Assembly (NCBI GenBank): GCA_964570785.1
Contig: CAZMZG010000004.1
Location: 1-62,014 of the forward strand
Reading direction: 5' to 3'
Length of the DNA: 62,014 bases
Source: Thermatribacter sp964570785
Lineage (GTDB): Bacteria > Atribacterota > Atribacteria > Atribacterales > Thermatribacteraceae
Below the pieces are notes generated by a model, which saw only the letters and a program-made list of their open reading frames with translations, was not told the origin of the DNA and ran no database searches. The translations under genes and the position numbers were made by a program. Every line of letters begins with the position of its first letter. Position 1 is the first letter of the stretch. Below are positions 1 to 7,497 of the stretch, piece by piece.

Positions 1-474
1 AGAAAAAAGTCCTGGCAGGAAAAGCTTATCGATAAAAAAGATCTTCCTAAAATAGTGAATATTGATAACAAAAAAGCCGCTCGGTGGGGAGGAAAACCAG
101 GTGATACCATGGTAATACCCTCACCACTGGAAGTTGATGAAGTAATGAGAAAGGTACCTCACGGAAAATTGATAACTATTAACCATATCAGGAACTTTCT
201 TGCCAAAAAACATGGCACAACAATTGCTTGCCCAATAACCACAGGGATTTTCGCCTGGATCGCTGCCCACGCTTCTGAAGAGAATAAAAAAGAAGACAAA
301 CAAAATACCACCCCCTATTGGAGAACTTTGAAAACCAATGGAGAGATAAATCCTAAATATCCCGGAGGAGCAGAAAAGCAGAAAGCCCTTCTTGAAAGCG
401 AAGGACACCGAGTAATTAAAAAAGGGCGGAAATACCTGGTGGTTGATTATCAAAAATACCTGGTAGAAATGTAA
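1..474 (+). CDS. Alkyltransferase-like (MGMT-family DNA-binding domain) protein, 5' partial
   Basis: The frame is open from base 1, so the start lies upstream; the GTG at 55 is internal because the family-typical KSWQEKL stretch precedes it. The visible 157 residues match the small MGMT/ATL DNA-binding fold: RWGGKPGDTMVIPSP, a helix-turn-helix-like VPHGKLITINHIRNFLAKK and a C-terminal block ending PGGAEKQKALLESEGH. In true O6-alkylguanine transferases the motif is PCHR with a catalytic Cys; here the equivalent positions (visible residues about 105-108) read PYWR, so the acceptor Cys is absent. It therefore probably binds alkylated or other DNA without repairing it, like ATL proteins. Function is inferred. 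Confidence 0.75.
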   Translation, partial: RKKSWQEKLIDKKDLPKIVNIDNKKAARWGGKPGDTMVIPSPLEVDEVMRKVPHGKLITINHIRNFLAKKHGTTIACPITTGIFAWIAAHASEENKKEDKQNTTPYWRTLKTNGEINPKYPGGAEKQKALLESEGHRVIKKGRKYLVVDYQKYLVEM

Positions 475-554
475 ATCCTCGAGATTTACCAGGTACGCTT
501 TTGCCACAAAAATAGGAGTATCTTTTTAAGCTCCCACAGAGGAGAAAAGGTAAA

Positions 555-1403
555 TTGCTAAAAATAATGCTGGTCATAATTGCTTCAGCTCTGACTCTTT
601 TGATCGTCATTCCTCTTATCGGGAACCTGTTTTTCAACAGGAAGGTAGGCAGCGAAATAGAGGAACTATTCAAACAAAACAGAACTGAACCACCAAAGGC
701 AATAACCGAAAAGGACCTGGAAGGACTTCCTGAACCTGTACAAAGATGGTTGAAACAGGCAAATGTAGTGGGTAAAGAGAGAATATCTACAGTCAGACTA
801 AAACAAAAAGGCCTGATAAGGACTACAGAGAAGCAACCCTGGATGCCCGCTCAGGCTGAACAGTATTTCACGGTAGACAACCCGGGATTCATATGGAAAG
901 TGAAAGTGAAAATCAATCCCCTTTTATTTCTGGTGGGTAGAGATAAATATTTCAAAGGAAAGGGCAATATGCTTATCAAGCTGCTTGCTCTCATAAACGT
1001 TGCAAATGCAGAAGGTAAAGAAATAAACCAGGGCACAATGTTGCGCTATCTTGGTGAAATAGTATGGTTTCCAAGCGCAGCCCTGAGCAATTATATAAAT
1101 TGGCAGGCAATTGACGATCATTCGGCCAGGGCGACCATGAGTTATGGGGAAACAACCGCTTCAGCAGTATTCAGTTTTGATGAAAGCGGTAATGTCACAG
1201 AGTTTTCCTGTAAAAGATATATGACCAGAAATGGACATTACAGCCTGGAAGACTATTCAGTAAAACTGGGAGCGCATAAAGAGTTTGAAGGAATCAGCGT
1301 CCCTGCAAAAGGAGAGGCAAGCTGGAAATTAGCAAATGGAGACTTCACTTATTATAAACTCGAAATAATTGATATTGAGTACAACAAACCAGCCCCTTTT
1401 TAA
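555..1403 (+). CDS. DUF6544-type membrane-anchored protein of unknown function
   Basis: A 282-residue protein starting at TTG 555 behind GGAGAAAAGG. Residues 1-27 form one hydrophobic segment, either an N-terminal membrane anchor or an uncleaved signal. A conserved-looking block follows with LPEPVQRWLKQANVVGKE, then a mostly beta body (WMPAQAEQYF, WFPSAALSNYINWQAI). I recognise the overall pattern as the DUF6544-type family found beside membrane and oxidoreductase genes. Its biochemical role is not known to me. It runs in the same direction as the alkyltransferase-like gene 80 bases upstream and converges on the GGDEF gene. Confidence 0.6.
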   Translation: MLKIMLVIIASALTLLIVIPLIGNLFFNRKVGSEIEELFKQNRTEPPKAITEKDLEGLPEPVQRWLKQANVVGKERISTVRLKQKGLIRTTEKQPWMPAQAEQYFTVDNPGFIWKVKVKINPLLFLVGRDKYFKGKGNMLIKLLALINVANAEGKEINQGTMLRYLGEIVWFPSAALSNYINWQAIDDHSARATMSYGETTASAVFSFDESGNVTEFSCKRYMTRNGHYSLEDYSVKLGAHKEFEGISVPAKGEASWKLANGDFTYYKLEIIDIEYNKPAPF

Positions 1404-1458
1404 TATACAGTCTATCGTTTAGAAAACAAAGAATGTAGACGAAACCCCGACATGAAAA

Positions 1459-2274
1459 TCAAATCATTTTCTTAGACCTTTTATCTCGATACATATCCTT
1501 ATCCGCAATCATCAAAGCTTCCTCCGGGTCGCGAACTTCCTTTAAATCACTCATACCATAGGAAAAGGAAATCGCCAGGGAGGAGAGAAAAGGATCTTCT
1601 AAAACTCTTTTGTGCAGGCGTTCCATAATCGCCCGGGCATCTTTAAGGGTAGTATCCGGGAAAACAATTATGAATTCATCTCCTCCATAGCGGAAAGCCA
1701 GATCCTGAGAGCGTATCTCCTGACGTAAAAGGGAAGCCAACTTTTTCAAAACATCGTCACCCATTTTGTGCCCAAATCGATCGTTAATCACTTTCAACTC
1801 ATCAAGATCCAGCAAAACCAGGAAAACATCTCGTTTTTTCTGCACATATTCCTGGAGCTTTGCCCAGAGATAATGGCGATTATAAAGTCCAGTCAAAGAG
1901 TCCAGGCGGGCCTGTTCCATCAAAAGAGGCAAGAAATTAGAAAACACTCTAAAGATAAAAATGATACCCAGCGCACCAGAGGGATAAATGGTAAAATAAG
2001 CAACCAGTGGTGGATAATCTCGAACAACGCTCCAGATGCCTATCCAGAAAGAAAGACTTATCAAACCCATTCCGTGAGAAAGAAGGGTAATTCCAATAGG
2101 TAACGAACGCCAGAAGGTGAGCATAACCACCACCAAGCAAGCTCCCAGGGTAACTAACTTCAGAACGCTCTCTTTTACATAATGCAAGTCCAGAGGGAAA
2201 GCAATAACAGATAAAACAGCGGATAGGGCAAAAAGAACTGCATAAAGAAGCACGATCCTCGTGCGCCAGGACAT
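1459..2274 (-). CDS. Membrane diguanylate cyclase (GGDEF)
   Basis: A 271-residue protein. Residues 1-112 hold four or so hydrophobic segments, making an integral membrane sensor part without a recognised ligand domain. Residues about 120-270 are a GGDEF domain: DSLTGLYNR opens it, GGDEF is intact at 197-201, and RSQD at 188-191 fits the RxxD inhibitory site five residues before the active site. It should make cyclic di-GMP and be product-inhibited. ATG 2274 follows an AAAGGTGG ribosome site. It is the last gene of a minus-strand operon after the UroD-like gene and a 52-residue ORF, so its signal may relate to their substrate (inference). Confidence 0.88.
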   Translation of the reverse strand: MSWRTRIVLLYAVLFALSAVLSVIAFPLDLHYVKESVLKLVTLGACLVVVMLTFWRSLPIGITLLSHGMGLISLSFWIGIWSVVRDYPPLVAYFTIYPSGALGIIFIFRVFSNFLPLLMEQARLDSLTGLYNRHYLWAKLQEYVQKKRDVFLVLLDLDELKVINDRFGHKMGDDVLKKLASLLRQEIRSQDLAFRYGGDEFIIVFPDTTLKDARAIMERLHKRVLEDPFLSSLAISFSYGMSDLKEVRDPEEALMIADKDMYRDKRSKKMI

Positions 2275-2310
2275 TTTTTGTCAAAAACCACCTTTCGGCA
2301 AAGCCCGCTC

Positions 2311-2469
2311 TTAGAAAGAAACCAGAACATGCCAGATAAACAACCAGGGCAGGTAATCAACTTCCTCCCATATCCTGCGAACCACCTCTTCATCGCCTGG
2401 AATTTCCTCGGGAAGCATTTTACGAAACTCTTCCCAAGGAAGGGCACTTCCTGCTTTGCGGCTCTCCAC
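2311..2469 (-). CDS. Small ORF, 52 residues, unknown function
   Basis: This ORF starts with GTG at 2469 and ends with TAA at 2311-2313. An AAAGGAGGG ribosome site stands at good spacing before the GTG, only 14 bases after the UroD-like stop codon. The product is acidic and tryptophan-rich (PWEEFRKMLPEEIPGDEE, then RRIWEEVDYLPWL) and ends in a short hydrophobic tail, WLFIWHVLVSF, that could associate with a membrane. It has no Cys and no signal peptide, and I recognise no family. The strong ribosome site and tight operon position are the evidence that it is translated. Confidence 0.6.
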   Translation of the reverse strand: MESRKAGSALPWEEFRKMLPEEIPGDEEVVRRIWEEVDYLPWLFIWHVLVSF

Positions 2470-2483
2470 CGATATCCCTCCTT

Positions 2484-3674
2484 TCAGTATTGACCGTATT
2501 CTCTGGTGAAATCGGTCATCGCTTTAATGTTTTCTATACGAGCATCATTCTGGATAATGGCCGAGGCGTCCATTATATAGCCACCATCCCGTGCTACATT
2601 ATCGATTATTTTCTTCACACAGGTTTTAACTTCTTCAGGAGTACCAAAAGCAAGCAAATCGTTGGGAACCCCTCCACTGATGCAAAAGCGGTCACCCAGA
2701 ACCTGATGTACCTTAAAGATATCCCCTCGATCAACATGATAAATTATACTTCCTGGAGGAAGCTCCTTGAAGGTTTCCAGATGATAGTCCCAGTTACCTT
2801 CAGCGTAAAAAAGTACCTGATGTCCCCGCTTCCATATTTCTTCAAGAATAGGCTTAAGAGTGGGCCAGAAAATATTGGAAAAGTGTTCAGGGTTAATGAA
2901 AGGAACACAACTGCGATGCATCCAGATGGTTATGGGTAAATTTTTTTCAGGATCCGCCCCAGAAAGAGCCACCTCTAAAAGATGGGGCATCAGAGCTTCA
3001 CAGGCCCCAAGAACCTTCTGGGGTCGCTCGTGAAGGTCAGTAACCAGACCATAATACCCTCGAAGCTTGTCAGCCAGAATATCGAGAGGTGCTTTCAATA
3101 TCCCGCTTATGGCTGGAACCACGCCAAGCTCTTCTCGAAACTCTCGAGCTAAATCCGATAGAACCTGAAAATACTGCATCATAGCCATACCGCCTCTTAA
3201 AAAGGCCAGATTGTGGTGTTCATCAACAGGCTCTCCTGGCTTCTTGACAAAACGAGACACCCTGGGAAACCAAACGTTGAGAAGATATCCCGTTGGGTCT
3301 TTTATCAGAGCATCATATTCTTCAGGCTTCATAAAGGCTGCCTCTTCCGGCGGCTCTCGATACTGAAAACCAGTATCAGGAGGTACGTCTATACCTGGAA
3401 CACCATAATAAGTAATGCCCATTGCCTGGGTAAGCCCAGTCCATACGTAAATCATGTTAGGCACCATAGCGTCCCAGTCGAAGTCCCGAGCACATATCCG
3501 ACAGGCCTCGAAAGCCACTCGATAGTCGTGCGTAGCCTCCTGAATGCTAAAACCGGCATATTTGGCGGTAAACTCGGCAACAAAAGGCCGTATAGGAATC
3601 ATATCCGGCTTTTCATTGCGCATGGCTTTCACATAGCGCGTGAGTCGTTTCTCATAAAGCTCTCGTTTGGTCAT
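2484..3674 (-). CDS. Uroporphyrinogen decarboxylase-fold (UroD/MtaA-like) protein
   Basis: A 396-residue protein with the family's C-terminal signature ISGGVPNDLLAFGTPEEVK and IIDNVARDGGYI, and the N-terminal MTKRELYEKRL found in the UroD/CmuA/MtaA superfamily. No haem genes are nearby, and the N-terminal region differs from true HemE (no FSDIL-type substrate motif seen), so a corrinoid or thiol methyltransferase-type role is more likely than haem synthesis. The start ATG 3674 follows GGAGGAGGG. It leads the operon with the 52-residue ORF and the GGDEF gene. The substrate cannot be read from the sequence. Confidence 0.8.
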   Translation of the reverse strand: MTKRELYEKRLTRYVKAMRNEKPDMIPIRPFVAEFTAKYAGFSIQEATHDYRVAFEACRICARDFDWDAMVPNMIYVWTGLTQAMGITYYGVPGIDVPPDTGFQYREPPEEAAFMKPEEYDALIKDPTGYLLNVWFPRVSRFVKKPGEPVDEHHNLAFLRGGMAMMQYFQVLSDLAREFREELGVVPAISGILKAPLDILADKLRGYYGLVTDLHERPQKVLGACEALMPHLLEVALSGADPEKNLPITIWMHRSCVPFINPEHFSNIFWPTLKPILEEIWKRGHQVLFYAEGNWDYHLETFKELPPGSIIYHVDRGDIFKVHQVLGDRFCISGGVPNDLLAFGTPEEVKTCVKKIIDNVARDGGYIMDASAIIQNDARIENIKAMTDFTREYGQY

Positions 3675-3707
3675 AAAAGCCCTCCTCCAATGATTCTCAT
3701 CCTATAT

Positions 3708-3736
3708 AAAGTACTAAATAGAAATGAATATTACAA
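3708..3736 (-). promoter_or_regulatory. Candidate sigma70 promoter of the UroD-like operon
   Basis: On the minus strand TTGTAA (3736-3731) and TACTTT (3713-3708) are separated by 17 bases, with AT-rich sequence between. It lies 34 bases before the UroD-like start and downstream of the terminator at 3959-3985, so this operon need not depend on transcription from further upstream. Confidence 0.4.
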
Positions 3737-3945
3737 CCCAAATAAAGGTAAACGCTCAGCGTTTCCAGAGATTAGTTGACCATTGCCAGATAAAACGTAA
3801 TCCGGACAGGGTGGAGAAGCTACCCAAACCTCTGCCCACTTCTCCAAAAAACTCCTGTAAAAGCACTCTGGAGCCGACTTCCCCTTCTTCTTTAACCCTT
3901 GGCAAAACTTTGCGTATTGCAAAAAATCCCAGCACAAAAGCAAAC

Positions 3946-3985
3946 AGGAAGAAAAAGTCCCAACCTTCTATACTGAAAGGTTGGG
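3946..3985 (-). terminator. Rho-independent terminator (leftward)
   Basis: CCCAACCTT (3959-3967) pairs with AAGGTTGGG (3977-3985) around a 9-base loop. On the minus strand the stem is followed by GGACTTTTTCTTCC. This fits a terminator for leftward transcription ending the candidate RNA, well before the UroD-like promoter. Confidence 0.6.
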
Positions 3986-4150
3986 CTCCGTAATCCTTAA
4001 AAGGCGCCTTAAAGATTACCCGAATAGAAAGCTCGTAACGAGGCTATTTTTCACTGAAATAACGGAAGCTGCGTATTTTGCCCAGAAGGAAAGTTCCTTC
4101 GCCAGACTCACGGCTCCTCTCCCGGTGGTGAATTGAATCAACAAATTTCA
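3946..4150 (-). ncRNA. Candidate structured small RNA or leader, family not recognised
   Basis: About 200 bases without a credible ORF. On the minus strand a promoter-like pair precedes it. The predicted RNA then contains, in order: a CGGTGAA.../TTCACCACCG stem near the 5' end, a GAAGGA-act-TTCCTTC hairpin (about 4085-4100), a TATTT/AAAATA hairpin (about 4047-4063), CTCG-tta-CGAG, a palindrome around AAGGCGCCTT flanked by GTAATC/GATTAC (3990-4019), and finally a 9-bp terminator stem followed by a T-rich run. Such density of hairpins ending in a terminator suggests a stable RNA. I compared it by eye with glycine, T-box, cobalamin, SAM, 6S and SRP patterns and found no convincing match. The rest of the 3675-4338 gap holds the UroD promoter and the livK promoter. 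Confidence 0.4.
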
Positions 4151-4155
4151 CCGAA

Positions 4156-4184
4156 ATTTTATTTTATAATGAAGAAAATGGAAA
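4156..4184 (-). promoter_or_regulatory. Candidate promoter of the 4.1 kb RNA
   Basis: Minus strand: TTTCCA (4184-4179), 17 bases, TAAAAT (4161-4156). The -10 fits well and the -35 matches 4 of 6. Transcription would begin near 4149, at the base of the first hairpin. Confidence 0.35.
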
Positions 4185-4304
4185 AATGTATGAATACCAT
4201 TCGTATTGGCATTTCGAGAGATTGGATTACGTAAAACAACCGAAGAGTAAGACTGATTGTATTTATTGACAAGCAAGCGATTATAGAGTAGTTTTTTGTG
4301 TTAG

Positions 4305-4310
4305 TATAAT
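4305..4310 (+). promoter_or_regulatory. Candidate -10 element of the liv operon
   Basis: A perfect TATAAT lies 29 bases before the livK start. The -35 region at 4281-4287 (TTATAGA) is poor, so either an activator is used or this is not the sole promoter. The nearby TTGACA at 4266-4271 is too far away (33 bases) to be its partner. Confidence 0.35.
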
Positions 4311-4338
4311 CAATCCAACAAGAAAGGGAGGGTTACAT

Positions 4339-5463
4339 GTGAAGAAAGTTTTATTTGCAACACTCCTGGTTTTGCTTCTTGCATTTTCAGCAGCTTTTGC
4401 GGGAGCTCAGGAAACCATACGCATCGGGGCTAACCTTGAAATGACCGGTGCTGTAGCGGCATACGGCCAGATGATATGGGAAGGTATCAATCTGGTCAAA
4501 GAAATTGTCGGAGACGAAGTCCTGGGCAAAAGAGTAGAACTCATCTTAGTGGATAATAAAAGTGACAAGGTAGAATCTGCCAACGCAGCTACCCGTTTAA
4601 TCGATAAGGAAAAAGTAGTAGCTATGATTGGGCCAGCCATCAGCGGTAGTATGCTCGCTGTAGGCCCCATCTGCGAGGAAAAACAGGTACCGGTTATTTC
4701 GGCAACCGCAACTAACCCCTTAGTAACCCAGGGAAAGAAATTCGTCTTCAGAGCCTGCTTCTTAGACCCTTACCAGGCTGCAGCTGCAGCACAGTTCGCC
4801 ATTGAAGATCTTAAAGCAAGCACCGCAGCTATTCTTTCCGATGTAGCTCAAGACTACTGTGTCGCCCTGGGAAATTTCTTTAAAGAGGAGTTTACCAAGC
4901 GGGGTGGAACAATCGTTTCCGAACAGTACTGTAAAACTGGCGACCAGGATTTCTCTGCACAGCTGACTACCATCATGAACTCTAACCCAGATATTCTTTA
5001 TGTTCCTAACTACTATACTGAAATAGCTCTTATTTGCCGCCAGGCCAGAGACCTGGGTTTTGAAGGTATTATCCTCTCTGCCGATGGCGCAGATGCCCCA
5101 GAGCTTTTTAGTATTGGCGGCGACGCTGTAGAGGGAATTTATCATACTGCTATATGGGATGCTACTAAGGGCTTGAACGAAGTAGGGCAGAAGTACATTG
5201 ACCTCTATCGCGAGAAATACGGAAAAGAACCCAACATGTTTGGGGCACTGGGAGCAGATGCCTACTTAATCTTGCTTGACGCAATCAAAAGAGCAGGTAA
5301 GGTAGATCCTATCGCTATTAGAGACGCTATAGAAGATACTGAGAATCTCGACGTAGTAACTGGAAAAGTCACTATAGAAAATGGTGATGCCATAAAACCT
5401 GTGGTAGTGCGCAAAGTAGAAGATGGCAAATTTAAGTTTGTCAAGACGGTAGTCCCTTATTAA
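4339..5463 (+). CDS. livK: Branched-chain amino-acid-type ABC transporter, periplasmic binding protein
   Basis: A 374-residue protein starting at GTG 4339 after GAAAGGGAGGG; the overlapping ATG at 4337 is out of frame. Residues 1-22 are a clear Sec signal peptide ending AFAGAQ. The mature part is a Leu/Ile/Val-binding (periplasmic binding protein type 1) fold: IRIGANLEMTGAVAAYGQ near the N-terminus, then VAMIGPAISGSMLAVGP and VISATATNP. It delivers a ligand to LivHMGF. The ligand may be branched-chain amino acids, other amino acids, amides or urea; the sequence does not settle which. It is first in the operon and is followed by a strong stem-loop. Confidence 0.92.
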   Translation: MKKVLFATLLVLLLAFSAAFAGAQETIRIGANLEMTGAVAAYGQMIWEGINLVKEIVGDEVLGKRVELILVDNKSDKVESANAATRLIDKEKVVAMIGPAISGSMLAVGPICEEKQVPVISATATNPLVTQGKKFVFRACFLDPYQAAAAAQFAIEDLKASTAAILSDVAQDYCVALGNFFKEEFTKRGGTIVSEQYCKTGDQDFSAQLTTIMNSNPDILYVPNYYTEIALICRQARDLGFEGIILSADGADAPELFSIGGDAVEGIYHTAIWDATKGLNEVGQKYIDLYREKYGKEPNMFGALGADAYLILLDAIKRAGKVDPIAIRDAIEDTENLDVVTGKVTIENGDAIKPVVVRKVEDGKFKFVKTVVPY

Positions 5464-5487
5464 TATTCAGGCTTCTGAATAAACATC

Positions 5488-5520
5488 AGGGGGTTTGGTC
5501 TATAAAAAACCAAACCCCCT
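5488..5520 (+). terminator. Strong stem-loop between livK and livH
   Basis: AGGGGGTTTGGT (5488-5499) and ACCAAACCCCCT (5509-5520) form a perfect 12-bp stem with a 9-base loop. No T-run follows in the direction of transcription. It is therefore more likely an attenuator or mRNA-stabilising element that keeps livK expression above the membrane genes than a full terminator. Confidence 0.65.
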
Positions 5521-5544
5521 ACACCAAACGAGGAAAACTTTAAA

Positions 5545-6438
5545 ATGACGGGTACTGTATTTTTGCAACAGCTAATGAACGGAGTATCTTTGGGGAGTCT
5601 TTATGCTCTTTTGGCCATAGGCTATACTCTGGTTTATGGCATTTTGGGACTTATTAATTTTGCCCACAGCGATGTGTTCATGCTGGGAACTTATTTTGCT
5701 TTCTTCATGTTAGTGATATTTATGCTCCCCTGGTGGCTGTCTATCGTCATTGGAGTAGCGCTGTGCGCTCTGGTAGGAGTAAGCATAGAGAGGGTTGCTT
5801 ACCGACCGCTACGTAATGCTCCACGTATATCAGCTCTGATAACAGCAGTAGGAGTTTCCTTTTTTATCGAAAACCTGGGTCTGGTGACGGTAGGAGCCCG
5901 GCCCAAGGGTTTCCCAAGACCTCCTCTAATGAAAAACATCTATATGCTTGCCGGGGCAAGGATTCAGGGAGTAACCTTCTGGGTACCTATCATCAGCATC
6001 GCCATCTTGATACTACTTTTCTACATCGTTTACAAAACAAAAATGGGAATGGCCATGCGAGCTGTTGCTAAGGACCTGGAAACAACAAGGTTAATGGGAG
6101 TTAACGTAGACAAAATCATAATGTATACCTTTGCGCTGGGCTCAGCTTTAGCGGGTGCTGGTGGAGTAATGTGGGCCTTCAAGTACCCTCAAATAAACCC
6201 TCTAATGGGAGTCTTTCCAGGATGGAAAGCCTTCACAGCAGCAGTCGTAGGAGGCATAGGCAATGTGGTAGGCGCTATGATAGGAGGATTCATTATCGGA
6301 ATATCTGAAATATTGATCGTTGCTTTCTTCCCCCACTTAAGTGGATATCGCGATGCCTTTGTATTTACCATTCTAATAATTTTTTTACTCGTCAAACCTA
6401 GTGGCATAATGGGCGAAGCACAGAGGGAGAAAGTTTAA
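5545..6438 (+). CDS. livH: Branched-chain amino-acid-type ABC permease LivH
   Basis: A 297-residue, strongly hydrophobic protein with about eight membrane segments. It carries the LivH landmarks NGVSLGSLYALLAIGYTLVYG at the N-terminus and the cytoplasmic coupling loop GMAMRAVAKDLETTRLMGV. It should pair with LivM as the inner-membrane channel. It starts at ATG 5545 after GAGGAAAAC, and its stop is 3 bases before livM, so the two are probably translationally linked. Confidence 0.93.
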   Translation: MTGTVFLQQLMNGVSLGSLYALLAIGYTLVYGILGLINFAHSDVFMLGTYFAFFMLVIFMLPWWLSIVIGVALCALVGVSIERVAYRPLRNAPRISALITAVGVSFFIENLGLVTVGARPKGFPRPPLMKNIYMLAGARIQGVTFWVPIISIAILILLFYIVYKTKMGMAMRAVAKDLETTRLMGVNVDKIIMYTFALGSALAGAGGVMWAFKYPQINPLMGVFPGWKAFTAAVVGGIGNVVGAMIGGFIIGISEILIVAFFPHLSGYRDAFVFTILIIFLLVKPSGIMGEAQREKV

Positions 6439-6441
6439 AAA

Positions 6442-7497
6442 ATGGGAGAAAACATCAGAATAAATTTTCTATTAACATCTTGTCTCTTTGGGTTGTTGCT
6501 TTTAGGGGTATGGCTCGCAGAAAACAACCTTAATAGTTACCTAATAAGGGTTTTCAATACCGCTTGTATTTATATAATTGCCGCATCTGCTTATAACCTT
6601 ATCAATGGAATAGCTGGCCAATTTTCGCTTGGTCCTAACGCGTTTATGGCGATAGGAGGATATACAGTAGCCTTATTGATGTTGCCAGTAGCTCAAAAAC
6701 AGCAGGTTTATTTTTTAAAACCTCTTATTTGGCCCTTCAGCGCTTTTAGTTTTCCGTCCTATCTTTTTGTAGTAGCGCTTTTTATAGGTGGTTTACTTGC
6801 AGCTCTGTTTGCACTTTTAATCGGCGTTCCCACTCTAAGGCTTAGGGGCGATTACTTGGCAATCGCAACTTTTGGGTTTGGAGAAATTGTAGTTGTTCTT
6901 GCCAATAATCTGATCCCCCTTACCAACGGAGCGCTAGGCATCAAGGGCATTCCTGAGTACACCAATCTCTGGTGGACAGCAGGATGGGCTTTTTGGACAG
7001 TTTTTGTCATCAAAAGCCTGGCCAATTCAAGCTACGGTAGAGCCTTGAAGGCAATACGCGAAGACGAAATAGCTGCTGAAGCCATGGGAGTGAACCTCTT
7101 TCGCAGCAAGTTAATGGCTTTTGCCATTAGTGGATTCTTTGCAGGAGTTGCGGGCGGTCTTTTTGTAACCCTGATCAGTACTGTTTCACCTACACTGTTT
7201 ACCTTCACCATGACTTTTAACTTGCTTATAATAATTGTCCTGGGAGGTCTGGGAAGCATCACTGGCTCTACAATAACTGCAATAATCTTCGCTTTTATGC
7301 AGGAATTACTAAGAGAAGTAGAAGCACCCCATACCATCGGGCCCTGGACATTCCCAGGGATACCAGGAATGCGTATGGTGGTCTTTGCCGCCTTACTGGT
7401 AGTATTGATGATCTTTTATCGAAAGGGCCTTTTTGGAAACATAGAACTCTCCTGGCAAACTGTAACTGATTGGTTAAAAGGGAGAAAAAGAGCATGA
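6442..7497 (+). CDS. livM: Branched-chain amino-acid-type ABC permease LivM
   Basis: A 351-residue inner-membrane permease with about nine hydrophobic segments. The family marks are NLINGIAGQFSLGPNAFMAIG, LRGDYLAIATFGFGEI and the coupling loop GRALKAIREDEIAAEAMGVN. Its TGA overlaps the livG ATG (ATGA at 7494-7497). It forms the channel heterodimer with LivH. Confidence 0.93.
   Translation: MGENIRINFLLTSCLFGLLLLGVWLAENNLNSYLIRVFNTACIYIIAASAYNLINGIAGQFSLGPNAFMAIGGYTVALLMLPVAQKQQVYFLKPLIWPFSAFSFPSYLFVVALFIGGLLAALFALLIGVPTLRLRGDYLAIATFGFGEIVVVLANNLIPLTNGALGIKGIPEYTNLWWTAGWAFWTVFVIKSLANSSYGRALKAIREDEIAAEAMGVNLFRSKLMAFAISGFFAGVAGGLFVTLISTVSPTLFTFTMTFNLLIIIVLGGLGSITGSTITAIIFAFMQELLREVEAPHTIGPWTFPGIPGMRMVVFAALLVVLMIFYRKGLFGNIELSWQTVTDWLKGRKRA

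Noticed and set aside
1404..1458. GTCTA/TAGAC hairpin as a terminator between DUF6544 and GGDEF genes
   Set aside because: The loop is about 21 bases, the stem is 5 bp, and no T-run follows.
3213..3779. A 188-residue + strand ORF opposite the UroD-like gene
   Set aside because: It is antisense to a well-supported gene, has no ribosome site and no family resemblance.
3724..3993. An 89-residue + strand ORF (and a 70-residue one on the minus strand) in the 3.7-4.0 kb gap
   Set aside because: Low-complexity composition, no ribosome site, and it overlaps a promoter and terminator of the other strand.
3990..4150. Glycine, T-box, cobalamin, SAM, 6S or SRP RNA in the 4.0-4.15 kb RNA
   Set aside because: Short matches such as GGGAGAG were seen, but the ordered conserved blocks of each family are missing.
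4266..4310. TTGACA at 4266 as the -35 of the livK TATAAT
   Set aside because: The spacing is 33 bases, far outside the usable range.
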